This document shows positions 21,837 through 34,421 of a stretch of DNA of 64,000 nucleotides, piece after piece. The notes below the pieces were generated by a model, which worked only from the letters and a program-made list of their open reading frames with translations, was not told the origin of the DNA and did not search any database. Every line of letters begins with the position of its first letter. Within the stretch, counting starts at the first letter, position 1. Made by a program: the position numbers and the translations under genes. This stretch comes from Calamus simplicifolius (taxonomy: Eukaryota; Streptophyta; Magnoliopsida; Arecales; Arecaceae), in NCBI GenBank assembly GCA_900491605.1, contig UESW01004628.1, positions 1,104,183 through 1,168,182 on the forward strand, in the 5' to 3' direction.

Positions 21837-23293
21837 CTCTTACGTTTTCATAAAAATCGAAACTGCCATGTTTGATTGTATGTATGAGATGTATATGATC
21901 TTGGCATGGTTTGCGTTCTTGTATATATATATATGATATTAGTGTTTGTACGAACGACATAGATAATAGGTTTTCTAAGGTGTTAATTGATGAATCTGTT
22001 TCTGTAAGGATTCGTTAATATGATTAAAAATCCGAATGGGATATTGCAATTAAAGTGTTTAATATCTTGATATATGATTTCGGTGATGTCTTAATTAGAT
22101 TAATACATGAACTGAATTCACATATCAATAAGGATTTATCAATTGCTGTTTATGGTGGTGCGGATGTGAGCCTTAAATTTATTGATGAGATCAATAAAAT
22201 CAAATTTTAGGATGAAACTTTATTGTATCTCCAAATTTTAGGAACCGCAGTACTACCTAATCAGAGCGCCTTGTAAATTTAATTGGTTTTAAAAACATGT
22301 CTATTTTCTTTAATGCAATATGTATATGCTATATGATAACATGATATATTTTGCATGGTGTGTTGCTTTGCTTTGTATGGTGCATGGTATGGCCTTGTGA
22401 CCAATATGATTGGCAGGTTTTTTTTATTATTCTTTTACAAGGGTTGTAATTATCATATATATGGCCTGCGTGCTATTTTATTTCATTATAATTTTTCTTT
22501 TACTTTTAGTAGTATTTGTTTATTTATTGTAATAAAGCAAGAAGACAAAGCAAACCATTTAAATCCTGCAATCCAACCATGGTGATAGAGGAGCTAGGTG
22601 TCTATGTACATGATGATGGTCAAGTAGACATTATGGTGTTGCTCATTATTACCTAGGATTGACATTGATCTTCATATTGGCTTATGAAGATCAATCTTGA
22701 TAAGGTCATACTATGACATGTTTATTATATACATGTATGAGATGCTATGTATGATGTTTCATAAGTATGTGATGCTATGTATGATATCAATGAGTATGTG
22801 ATACTAAATGCATGATGAGATCTGTTAATCTATCTAGATCCCTCACATAAAATCTGAAGTTGACATGCCATCCATATTTGAACACTTGTCAAGGCTTTTA
22901 TCACCTTAATGTAGGTTCTACCAAAGTAGAAGTACATTGGGTTACATTAGTGAGGCAAGATGGGTAATGGTGCTACCCATATGTTTAAAAATGGTTTAAC
23001 TTAATTAGGTTATCAAAACGGTTTTGGGCCTAATGGCATGAGATGGGATTTAAACATGCCGAGACATATGATGTCATAATCCCATAAATTTCTAAGAGTT
23101 GCATGAGTTGCAATTGGTAAGAGTTACCTACCTAAAAAACTTAATTTTAAGCGTCATGCCAAAGCTGACTTAAAGTTGAGTATAAATATGGATCTTAGCT
23201 CACTAAATTAATATGATTTTATCATTGAGGGTTGTTAATTTAGTGGGAGTTTTTCATAATCAAAATACTTAACGAACTTTGCATTTATTGTAG

Positions 23294-26200
23294 ATGGCCA
23301 ACAATGATAACAATTCTACATGTCACTGCGATCAATCCTTGCGAAGGACAAACTTACTGGGACTAATTTCTTGACTGGTTTCGAAATTTGAGAATTGTTC
23401 TCAAACAAGAAAGGAAGCTTTATGTCCTGGATCAACCTCACCCTGAAGAACCAGCCGATAATGCTTCTAGAGCTGAAAAGAATGCTTATGAGAAGCATCA
23501 TAATGACTCTATTGATGTTGCATGCTTGATGCTAGCTACCATGAGTTCTGAACTTCAGAAAGATTTGGAAAACATGGAAACTTATGATATGATTGTCAAT
23601 CTAAAGGAAATGTTCCAGCAACAAGCAAGGCAAGAAAGGTATGATACTACCAAGGCATTGCACTCTTGTAAAATGGCTGAGGGTGCTTCAGTTAGCGCTA
23701 TGTGTTGAAAATGAAAGGCTATATTGAGCACCTTGATAGGCTTGGATTTCCAATGAGCCAAGAGTTGGCAACAGATTTGATCCTAAATTCACTTCCTGAT
23801 AGTTATGATCAGTTTATCATGAACTATAACATGAATGAAATGGACAAATCAATTTCTGAGCTGCATACGATGCTTAAAACTGCTGAACAGAATATTAAGT
23901 CCAAGCCTGGCCATATTCTGATGGTTCAAAAGGGAAAGGGCCTTATGAAGAAAAGAAAAGGAAAGGGTAAGGGAAGGGCTGGAAAGTCCAATGCTCAACC
24001 CAAGCCCAATCCTAAACCCAAGGCTAAAGCCCCAAAGGAGGGTGTATGTTTCTTTTGCAATGAACCTGGTCATTGGAAGAGAAACTGCAAGCTATATTCG
24101 GAGGATCTAAAGAAGAAGAAGAAGACTGGTGAGACCGGTTTTTTTAGGTATTTATGTTATAGAGATTAATTTCTCTCCTTCTAGTTCCTGGGTATTAGAT
24201 ACTGGATGTGGATCTCACATTTGCACAAATGTGCAGGGGCTCAAAAGGAGTAGACAACTGAAGAAGGGCGAAGTTGATCTTCGAGTAGGCAATGGAGCAA
24301 AAGTTGCTGCTTTAGCTGTAGGAAGTTATGAACTTTCTTTGCCCAGTGGGCTTTTGTTAGTTTTGAACAATTGCTATTATGTTCCTACAATGTGTAGGAA
24401 TATTATTTCAGTTTCTTGTTTGGATAATGATGGTTTTTCTTTTATTATTGAGAATAATAATTGCTCCATTTATCATAAAGACATGTTCTATGCAAATGCC
24501 GAATTACTAGATGGTCTTTATGTTTTGAATCTTCAAAAATCCAACAATTCTTTTGTCTATAACATAACTACTAAGAAAGTTAAGTCCAATGACTTAAATT
24601 CAACCTATCTTTGGCATTGTCGCCTTGGCCATATAAATGAGAAACGTATATCAAAACTCCATCAAGATGGACTTTTGAACTCATTTGATTTTGAATCATA
24701 TGATACATGTGAATCTTGTCTATTGGGTAAGATGACAAAGGATCCCTTTACTGGACACAGTGAAAGGGCCAATGAATTATTGGGCCTAATATATACAGAT
24801 GTATGTGGACCATTAAGTTCAGAAGCCATAGGAGGTTACAAGTACTTCATTACATTTACTGATGACTTCAGTAGATATGGTTATGTCTACTTGATGAGAC
24901 ACAAATCTGAATCATTTGAAATGTTTAAATCTTTTCAATATGAAGTACAAAACCAACTTGGCAAGACAATCAAGGCACTTCGATCTGATCGAGGTGGAGA
25001 ATATTTGAGCCAAGATTTTTATGACCATCTTAGAAGTTGTGGAATCATTCCATAGCTAACTCCTCCTGGAACACCGCAATGGAATGGTGTCTGAAAGAAG
25101 GAATCGAACCTTATTAGATATGGTTCGATCTATGATGAGTCTAACAGATCTTCCACTTACCTTTTGGGGTTATGCACTTGCCACAGCTGCGTTCACACTA
25201 AATCGAGTTCCAACCAAAGCGGTTGAAAAGACGCCATATGAGATGTGGAATGGTAAAAAGCCCAGTTTGTCTTTTTTTAAGATTTGGGGTTGTGAAGCTT
25301 ATGTAAAACGTCAAGTTTCAAATAAGCTGGAACCCAAGTCTGATAAATATTTTTTTGTGGGATATCCTAAAGAGACTAAAGGATACTACTTTTACAATCC
25401 CATTGAGAACAAAGTGTTTGTTGCTCGGAATGGTGTCTTTCTAGAAAGGGAATTTATTTCTAAAGGAACCAGTGGGAGCAAGGTACAAATCGAAGAGATT
25501 CGAGAACCACAAGATAACATTGAACCGCCTGTGGATGCTCAAAGTCAACAAACCACTGTTGACACACCACTGTAGCACAAAAGTTACGTAGATCTGATAG
25601 GATACGTCATGAGCCCGAGAGATATGGATTTCTTGTGACTGATAATCATGATGTATTGTTAGTGGATCAAAATGAACCTACTACCTATCAAGAGGCTATG
25701 TTAGATCCAGACTCTGAGAAATGGTTAGAGGCCATGAAGTCTGAAATCCAATCCATGTATGATAATCAGGTATGGACCTTGATTGAGCCACCTGAAGGTA
25801 CAAAGACTATTGGGTGCAAATGGGTTTTCAAAAAGAAAACTGACATGGATGGTAAAGTGCATACTTACAAAGCAAGGCTAGTTGCAAAAGGTTTCAAACA
25901 AACTCATGGTATAGACTATGATGAAACTTTTTCACCTGTAGCCATGCTAAGTCTATTAGAATTCTTATTGCCATTGCTGCATATTATGACTATGAGATTT
26001 GGCAAATGGATGTTAAAACACGTTTCTTAATGGAAACTTACTTGAGGATGTGTACATGACACAACCTGAGGGTTTTGTACAACCTGAGAATTCTAGTAAA
26101 GTATGCAAGCTTCAAAGATCCATTTATGGTTTGAAGCAGGCTTCTCGGAGTTGGAATCTTCGTTTTGATGAATCAGTCAAAGAGTTTGGATTTATCAAAA

Positions 26201-27255
26201 ATGAAGATGAACCTTGTGTTTACAAGAAAGTTAGTGGGAGCGCCATTGTATTTCTGGTCCTATATGTTGATGACATTTTACTCATTGGGAATGATATCCC
26301 TACCTTGCAGAGTGTCAAGTCTTGGTTAGGGAAATGTTTCTCAATGAAAGACTTAGGTGAAGCTGCCTATATCCTAGGGATAAAGATCTATAGAGATAGA
26401 TCTAAGAGGCTGATTGGTCTAAGTCAAAGTACTTACATAGACAAAGTACTGAAAAGGTTCAGTATGCAAGATTCCAAGAGAGGATACTTGCCTATGTCTC
26501 ATGGTATTACACTCAGCAAATCTCAGTGTCCTAACACAAAAGATGAGCGAGAGCGCATGAGTAAGATTCCTTATGCTTCAGCAATAGGATCTATCATGTA
26601 TGCTATGTTGTGCACTAGACCAGATGTCTCTTATGCTTTAAGCATAACGAGTAGATACCAGTCAGATCCCGGTGAGAGTCACTGGACGGCGGTCAAGAAC
26701 ATTCTTAAGTATCTGAGAAGATCTAAAGATATGTTCTTGGTGTATGGCGGATTGGAAGATGATCTAGTTGTAAGTGGTTACACAGATGCAAGCTTTCAAT
26801 CTGACAAAGATGATTTCCGATCGCAGTCAGGATATGTGTTTTGTTTAAATGGTGGTGCTGTTAGCTGGAAGAGTTCGAAGCAAAGCACTGTTGCTGATTC
26901 TACAACTGAAGCTGAATACATAGCAGCATCTGATGCAGCAAAGGAAGCAGTTTGGATCAAGAAGTTCATTACTGACCTTGGAGTGGTTCCTAGCATCACA
27001 AATCCTGTTGATGTTTATTGTGACAATAATGGTGCTATCGCACAAGCAAAAGAACCTAGGTCACATCAGCGATCCAAACACATTCTTAGGCGTTATCATC
27101 TCATTCGAGAAATCATTGAGAGAGGTGACGTAAAAATATGCAGAGTTCCAACAGATGACAATGTTGCTGATCCATTGACTAAGCCTCTACCACAAGCAAA
27201 GCATGATCGTCATGCTAGGTTCATAGGTATTAGATACATTGATGAGTGGGCCTAG
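23294..27255 (+). pseudogene. Gag-pol polyprotein of Copia element 1, frameshifted
   Basis: ATG at 23294 (MANNDNN) to TAG at 27255. The gag region (UBN2/gag family) ends with the zinc knuckle CFFCNEPGHWKRNC (about 24048-24090). Protease follows with SSWVLDTGCGSHIC (about 24181), the pre-integrase HHCC domain (LWHCRLGHI..CESCLLGK), the integrase core (TDVCGPL, DDFSRYGYVYL, LRSDRGGEYL), RVT_2 reverse transcriptase with LYVDDILLIGND (about 26261) and RNase H with TTEAEYIAASDA (about 26905). Lesions visible: indels near 23330 and 23373, a 1-bp deletion near 23702, a TAG at 25053-25055 inside integrase, and frameshifts near 25570 and 26010. The RT catalytic YVDD is intact but the polyprotein cannot be made as one chain. 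Confidence 0.92.
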
Positions 27256-27269
27256 TGCAAGTGGGAGAT

Positions 27270-28925
27270 TGTTAGTAATAGTGCCCTAGGCCTATTGTAT
27301 GGACATGGTATTTTGAATATTTATGAACATTTACTATTATCATAATTTGCATGTTTATTATATAATAATGTCCTTGAATAATATTATAAATTATTCTAAA
27401 TGTCCCTAATCGGTTATTGTTGTGGGAATAACAATAAATTAAGATTAGTATGAAATTTGATTGATATTCATGGGATGAATATGTGTATGAGATACAAATC
27501 AAATTTATATGTATTTGTTGAGAACAAATATTGGACAAGACCCGCCTTGAGATTAATACATGGATCAAAGTCATAAGTTAATCTCTAGTAGTTGTGTCAT
27601 TAAATCCTTAGACCTGAGATTGCCATAGTTCTCAACATGAGGAATATTATGTTTTGACATAATCAAACGTTGTCTTTAACCGGATGATTATAAAGATTAT
27701 GATTGAACATAATAAGAATCATGTAGTGAGATGTGAGTGATTAAGATGGAATTTGTCCCTCTTATTATAAGAGAGATATCTCTGGGCCCCTCGATGATTG
27801 AGACTGAGAAATGCATGGCCATGCTCAAATGAATTGATGGAGATCAATATCATTTGTTTAGTCAGTCTAATTGGGTTTCGAGAAATTAAAGATAGAGAGA
27901 TATAAGGTTGACTTTATCCATGCCTTATATTCTATCAAGATATCATGTGACAAAAGGATTATGTTAATAGCTACTTTAAGGTTGTCTCGGAACATGAGCT
28001 TTTCATTTAACTTGGGTAGTCATAATGTCTTGCTAGAGGCCGCTTATGACTTGTAGGTTCAAAATGTGATTTAGGCCTACTGCCAACGTTAATTGAACTA
28101 TAGGGTCGCACACTAAGAACGGACAATAATGGTTACGATTTGTTACTCTCTATATAATTTAAAATGATGAGATTATTTTAAATTACAAATAATTAGTTGT
28201 CATTTAGATTCGAGTTTAATTTTAAGAAAATTTAAATTGTAATTTAAATTGTGACAAGTAATTAAATTGTTGCATTTTCTTATTGGATAAGGAAATAATC
28301 CATAAAGTTTTTTTTGGTTAAAAATATATATTCCTTATTTTGTAAGGAAAGGATTTAAATTGTTATTATTTAAAAGGAGTTTTAAATATCAATTAAAATC
28401 TTAGTTAACCAAAATTCCTAGCAGACTTGTATATATGTTCGATATATACGTTTTAGAGTCTGTGGGGCATTTGAAAGGTAACGTCGATTGGGGCATTTGA
28501 AAGGTCATGTCGATTGGGCATTTGAAAGGTCACGTTGATTGGGGCTTTTGAAGCGTCATATCTTTTGCCTTAAAGATGGAAAAAAACAGAGAGTTGAACA
28601 TGGGTTCATTTTTGTGAAAAATGGAATGGTTGAACTAGCATTCAAAAATTTTGGTGTCCGTTCGTGTGTGGATACTTGTAGAGGGTGATTGTCTTTCTAA
28701 AGGCAGCACCTTTGAAGATCCGAGAAAACCCAACACAAGAACAGAAGGATTACATACTGATAAAAAAGGTAATAACAAAAGGTAATAACAAAAGGTAATA
28801 TTTTTGTTTATCCTTCTTTCGGTTTTTATGAAACGCATGTGATTCTTGGTGGGTTATAAATTTATTTTGTTTCCGCTGCAATTTTATTCCAATTAGATTA
28901 GGATTTTTCATTCTGTAACCCAACA
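27270..28925 (+). repeat. 3' LTR of Copia element 1
   Basis: A 1656-bp copy of the 5' LTR ending TAACCCAACA, followed at once by the CAAAG target duplicate. It is shorter than the 5' copy mainly because of fewer TAACAAAAGGTAAT units near 28765-28800 and a few small deletions. Confidence 0.93.
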
Positions 28926-28944
28926 CAAAGGGCTTCATGAGTCC

Positions 28945-29127
28945 TCAACGCAAAACAAGTGCACCATCGTTTGGGTAACCAACATAACGGGTGCCTTTAG
29001 TATTAACTTTAAGCCAATTCAAATGCAACAAGCATAGCCGCTTGACTTCATTTGGAATCATCGCTATAAGTCTGAAATACTTCGGAGTTTGTGATTCGTC
29101 CAAAAATTTGCCATTGCAGCAACCCAT
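28945..29127 (-). pseudogene. LINE RNase H-like fragment
   Basis: The minus frame reads LHLNWLKVNTKGTRYVGYPNDG, resembling the start of the RNase H-like domain of plant LINE proteins (usual pattern KVNTDG). It lies directly against the CAAAG target duplicate of Copia element 1, so that element inserted in or beside this relic. The Asp of KVNTDG is Lys here, so a catalytic residue is lost. Confidence 0.5.
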
Positions 29128-29210
29128 ACATTGTTATACCATCCAAAAAGAAAGTAATGTAAAACATTAAAAAAATTAGTCCTGCTGCATGGTTTCACGA
29201 GCAGTAATCC

Positions 29211-29466
29211 ACCAAGTCAGCTGCTCACACAGAGTTCCAAGAGTCAGGACTCTTCGTATTTCTTGGCCCTATCTGTTCTCTAAATTTTATCGAGTTCTAT
29301 TAATAGATCAGAGGTATTTCTGAAAGATGAAGACACAGAGAAGCCTTTTTCCTTCTCTTTCTCACCGAATCTATGGCTCAGGGGCATGGACGAAGCCCCT
29401 GATGATCGATGATCATGCTTTCACTATTGTCAGAAACGAGGTATGCTCTCTGTTTTCGGCCCTTCA
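29211..29466 (+). repeat. 5' LTR of Copia element 2 (degenerate left end)
   Basis: Homology to the 3' LTR begins at ACCAAGTCAG (29211) and ends at GCCCTTCA (29466). The 13 bases that should carry the terminal TGTTGGCC do not match, so the left end is eroded. Confidence 0.8.
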
Positions 29467-29468
29467 AT

Positions 29469-29480
29469 TGGTATCAGAGC
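29469..29480 (+). other. Primer binding site of Copia element 2
   Basis: TGGTATCAGAGC two bases after the 5' LTR, matching initiator methionine tRNA. About 880 bases of untranslated leader follow, containing a run of AAAAAATCA/AAAAATT units (about 29815-29930) and no gene. Confidence 0.85.
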
Positions 29481-30363
29481 CTCGCCGGTGATCACTGGCA
29501 AGGGTAGAGATTGCTGGGTATAGGCTGCGGCTTGTCCCTGCTGCGGCCATGGGTGCCACAACATGCAACAAAGAATATAAAAAAAGGAGGGGAAATAGAA
29601 AAGTGATGCTGACGTGGCAGACACGTTAGCACTATGATGTCATGGCAAGCTTAGCCATGTGGCATATTCGTGGTGGCCGCATGGCATACGCTGCCACATG
29701 GCAGTCCATGCAGACAGCATGCTAATAAATAATAGATGCTGGCATAGAGGCTAAGTGGTCGCCTATGTGTCCTACTGACATTAGCAATCTGCATGGCTTT
29801 TTTTCTAATTTTTTGAGTTTAAAAATTTAGAAAAATTCAAAAAAAATCATAGAAAATTGAAAAAAAATCCAAAAATATAAAAAATCACAAAAAATCAGGA
29901 AAAATCTAAAAAAATTAAAAAAAATTATTGCAAGTTTTCTTATTATGGCATAATTATTTATGCTTTCTGCATCGATTTTATCGTTGCCATTCTAACTAAA
30001 TTTTTGTGATTTTTTTACACTAAGCATAATTATTTATGCTTATTGCATAAATATGGTTTATGCATATTTCTGTATATTTTCTACTAACATAATTAATTTA
30101 TGCTTAGTGCATAAGAAAAATTTATATTATTTATCATAAATATTATGCGAACATATTATTTATGTGGATATATAAATGTGTTCTATGAAAAATTATCAGA
30201 TTTTGAGTTCCATCTTATTAAATGAGTGATGATTATGAGCTTAGCAAAGTTTTTGATCTCATTTATAATAAAGAACATTCGTAATCTAGTTATTTTTTTA
30301 GATAATTGTATACATTGATATGTGCCTGATATCCATATGTACCTTGCTTGACTGTATATAGAA

Positions 30364-31200
30364 ATGGCCTCCAAATCTATGATAGCTGATCTTAACAAAG
30401 GTGATAAGCTAGATGAACAAAACTATGAAATGTGGCATAGAAAAATTCAATACCTGTTGAATGAATTAGAAGTCTTGGAGACTCTGACAACTAGCATGAC
30501 ACCACCAGCGCCTGGCACTACTGAGCAACATCGCCTTGATCAGAAAGCCCATAAAAATTGGGTCAAGAAAGAGCATTGTGGATGCTTTACCATGTTGAGC
30601 AGCATGCACAATGATCTTATTAGCAACTTTAAGCATTGCCAGACTGCTTAGGATATGTGGAACCAGCTCAAGATCATGTTTGGTCAAACTTCAGCCACAA
30701 GGCTACATGTCTTGAACCTTAGATTCATGCAATATGTCAAGGATCCAAACCATTCCATGTCAACCCACCTTCATGTGATGAAAAACATGATTAGGGATAT
30801 GAAGGCTGTTGGAGTTGACCTTACTGATGAGCAATAGGTCCTAGCAGTGATTCGTTCACTGCTTAACCCTCAGTGGAGTTAGATAAAGTTTTTGATGACT
30901 CATAGTGAGCACATCAAGACTTTTGAGGACATTACTCGTCATCTTGAGCTGGAGGCTGAGCGTATTGAGACTTCCCTCCCTTCGGCCTATGTGGTTACTG
31001 GTGAGTCTTCGAGGCCCAAGAATAAAAAGAAGGGAAAGGCACGTAATAGGAGTGTACATGGATCTAAAGAAAAAGCTATGGCCAAACCAAAGAGAGGACA
31101 TCGAGGAGGCAAGAGAGATATGACAAAGATTAAGTGCTATAACTGTGATGCAAAAGGCCACTTTGCTCGTGATTGCACTGAGCCAAAGAAGGTATGCTCC
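30364..31200 (+). pseudogene. Gag of Copia element 2
   Basis: ATG at 30364 begins MASKSMIADLNKGDKLDEQN and continues through a UBN2-type gag (NYEMWHRKIQYLLNE, then MWNQLKIMFGQTSATRLHVL and EHIKTFEDITRHLELEAERI). It ends in a zinc knuckle CYNCDAKGHFARDC (about 31136-31177) that would bind the genomic RNA. In-frame stops occur at 30649-30651 (TAG), about 30835 and about 30880, in otherwise alignable sequence. This fits long decay by point mutation rather than frameshift. Confidence 0.85.
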
Positions 31201-31260
31201 ATATTAAGCTCTCTTTATGTTTGTTCATATGCATTAGTTGCTGACACACTCCCTGATTAG

Positions 31261-32298
31261 ATTGTAGATACGGGAGTGAACAAACATATAGTGCGGGATC
31301 GAGCTAATTTTGTAGATTTTCACTAGATACCTGTAAATACCTAGTTTGTCATACATGGGAATGTTCTATGTGAGCAGATTTTTGGTGTAGGAGCATACCG
31401 TGTTACGCTTCATGGTAGACATGTGTTGATCCTACATAATATTTTGTATGTCCCAACTATCTGGTGTAATCTTTATTTTGTTCTTGCTCTGTTGGCACTT
31501 GTTACATATTTTATTTTTCTAGTGATCGTATGTCTGTCTATTTGGATTGTATTTTATCCTTTTGTGGATATTTGTCACAAGGATTCTTTAGACTTGATGT
31601 CGAATTGTGTGCTTCTTATTCCTATTTTTGTGCTTCTATTCATGCTTGTGATGATTGTTTTCTTTGGCATGCCAGACTTGGTCATGTGGGCCAAGATAGG
31701 ATGGCAAGAATAGCTAAAGCAGGGCTATTGGACTCTCTTACCAAGATAAGTCTACCTGTGTATGAGTCTTGTCTAGCAGAAAAGACATCAAGAAAGCCTT
31801 TTGGTAAGGCTTCTAGGGCATCTCACCCATTAGAGCTAGTTCACTCTGATATATGTGGACCCATGAGTGTCAAGGCATGCCATGGCGCTTCTTATTTCTT
31901 ATATTTATAGATAATTTTTTGTGATTTGGGTATATGTACCTGATCTTCCACCGCTATGAAGAACTAGATTATTTCAGACAATTTTTAGCTGAGGTGGAAA
32001 ATTAGAAGGCAAGGTCTTTAAAAACTCTCCGAGCTGATAAAGATCGCGAAAATCTATCTGAGCAATTCCAACGGCTCTGTGAGAAAAAAGGGGATACGCA
32101 GGTAGCTTACCATTCCTGGGATACCATAACAGAATGGTGTTGCCAAGCGTCGAAACATGACTTTACATGGTTAGGTCAATGATGGTATAGGCAAATCTTT
32201 CAATTAGTTTTTGAAAAGATGCGCTGTTGACTACTACCTACATCCTTAATAGTGTACCTAGTAAAACGGTACCCTCTACTCTATATGAGCTATGTTAG
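31261..32298 (+). pseudogene. Protease and integrase part of pol, Copia element 2
   Basis: Begins IVDTGVNKHIVRD, a Copia aspartic protease with the DTG triad, then LHNILYVPTIWCN. A frameshift near 31670 separates it from LWHARLGHVGQDRMARIAKAG (pre-integrase) and CLAEKTSRKPFGKASRASHPLE, followed by LVHSDICGPMSV (first integrase Asp). Beyond 31910 there are many stops but LKTLRADKD keeps the second catalytic Asp region. The frame is cut at 32303 by the insertion of the reverse-strand Copia element and resumes at 42079. Confidence 0.82.
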
Positions 32299-32303
32299 GC
32301 GCG

Positions 32304-34401
32304 TGTGTAGGGAGAAACAGCCTCCAAGGCATGCATATTTTAATAATTTTGATAACAATTATTAATGCGGAAGCTTAAAGATTAAATATTAATCTATCTA
32401 ACATGCATCAAGATCATATCTTTGCCTTATACTATAGGATCGTTTGATCTAAATTATGTATATAAATAAAATCATCAAGATCATATCTTGATCTTCAAAA
32501 TAAGAAGTCATACTACTTGTCTTGAAGTCTGCCTTAAGATATAGGGATCATATCACTTACCTTAAGAACAATTGCTAAATCCTTTGTGTTCTACAGCCGT
32601 TCAATCGTCCGGCCTCTAGTATCATCCATGCGAAGTCCTCGAATGATCGGATTTCCGAGAGTGCTAGCTCACGGAAAAATAACTTTGCTGATCTTGAATC
32701 CTCTCACTTGAATCTTCTTCAAGGATCCACCAAACTTTTGCTAACACCAGAATCACACCAGGATTTTCTGTTCTAACTCTTTAGAATTTCAATCCATAAC
32801 ATATCTCTTTTTTTTTTAATCTGGTGAAGAATGTCCTCTAATTTATAGGCTCAATTCAGCCTTTAGCTTATTGAATTCCAACACTTAGAATTCTATCATT
32901 TGGTAAAAACCAAAGAGATGCAACGTCTTGTTAATTCCGATGTTTGGTGAAAACATGTGAATTCTAACACTTAGAATTCCAACGTTTTGTTAATTCCAAG
33001 ACACATTCGGTGAAAACCAAAGAGATGTAAATTCTAACACTTATAATTCCATCGTTGGTTAAATCAAAGAGGTACATTAATTCCACATGAATTCTAACAC
33101 TTAGAATTCTAACTGAAATAGTTTGGAGAAGATTAAATTAATACATTAAATTCTGCATGAGAATTTAATCTATCATGAGATTTTAGCTATCTTATCATGT
33201 GAGATCCTCATGCGAGGGGTTTGGGTTCGGGTTTTGGTTTAAGCTGATTTGAATTTATTGGACTAAACCTACATAGATCATGGTCCTAGCCCAAATCAAA
33301 TTTGGCTAATCCTGAATCTATTTAAATTCAAATCAAGTCTAATTTCAAATCAATATTTGAAATTGATTAGTCCTTCTAATAGACTTAAACCAAATTAAAT
33401 CTTATTCAATTGTACTTAACCCAATTGAGATAATTCAATCAATCAAATTGATTAATTAAATCATATATGATTCGCAATCATTGATCAACAAATAGATCAT
33501 CCTATGAAACTTCTATGCGTGTGATTCTCTAGGTTCGAACCTAAGCCGGTAGCATAGGAATAACTATATACACTAATCGATGTGCACATCTAGCAATGAA
33601 ACCCGACGTCCGGATAGGTCGAAGAGTTGCCGAGCAAACTCCAAGAACCCTAAAAAATAGTTACTGTATAATTCACCCTTTTGACCACAAATGTTAAGGA
33701 TGGCTTAAGAGCCTGTCAACTCTAAATAGCAAATCCATAAAGTGATTTCAATTTTAAAAATCATGTGACCTTCACATGAAGTGCTTTGGCCAAGGTCTTG
33801 CTAAATTGAAACACAAGCATTTCTCCTTTTAACAGGATAGGTCAATTTTCATCTTGATCCACAACTGACTACCATAAGTACTTGACTGCACCCTGTAACC
33901 TTTCATAGCTGGATTAGAAATCCAGGTGGTCCAGTACCTAAGTACAATGAGTTACTTGCAAGTCACCGGTTGTGATCTTCAGGTCTTAAGGATACATATA
34001 CCTATATCTACTTGGATTAACACTTGACAGCAGAGTGTTCGAAAATGAGTCACGTTCGGTAAAATGTACTCCTATAGTTTCACCTGTATGTCATACCAGT
34101 ATCTCTACACTCCTTGGTTAAGAGGACAACTAATAAATATGATATACAACGTCCTATAATTGATAGTACTATGGCCCTGTCATAGTATATCATTTGATCG
34201 CGAGCTCTTTTGAGGACCTTCAAAGATAAATCCTCCTTTATCGTGAAGGAAGATCCTGAGGGCTTCATTACTATTAGGAGTTTTAAGAAGATATTCTTAT
34301 AATAAATAAACTATCAAATAACTTTTATTAATATATCAATTTATATGTTATTTACATTAGCACAATCATCAAATGATTGGCTTTAGGATACATTCTCAAC
34401 A
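32304..34401 (-). repeat. 3' LTR of Copia element 3 (left copy)
   Basis: About 2.1 kb, plus-strand ends TGTGTAGGGAGAAAC and CATTCTCAACA. It contains an internal family of AATTCTAACACTTAGAATTCC-like units (about 32880-33120) that form short palindromes. An 84-base piece of this LTR (33709-33792) is found again inside the foldback at 56818. Confidence 0.92.
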
Positions 34402-34421
34402 AACTCCTACTTAGCCTAAAG

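Larger units (their letters stand above)
20123..28925 (+). mobile_element. Complete Copia LTR retrotransposon (element 1)
   Basis: An 8.8-kb element with two LTRs (20123-21823 and 27270-28925), both beginning TGTTAGTAATAGTGCCCTA. Its 5-bp target duplication CAAAG is at 20118-20122 and 28926-28930. A primer site TGGTATCAGAGC follows the 5' LTR, and a purine-rich tract (AAGTGGGAGAT) precedes the 3' LTR. Domain order gag, protease, integrase, RT, RNase H defines Ty1/Copia. The LTRs differ at only a few positions per 100 bases by eye, so insertion was fairly recent. The coding region is nonetheless broken, so it is non-autonomous now. Confidence 0.95.
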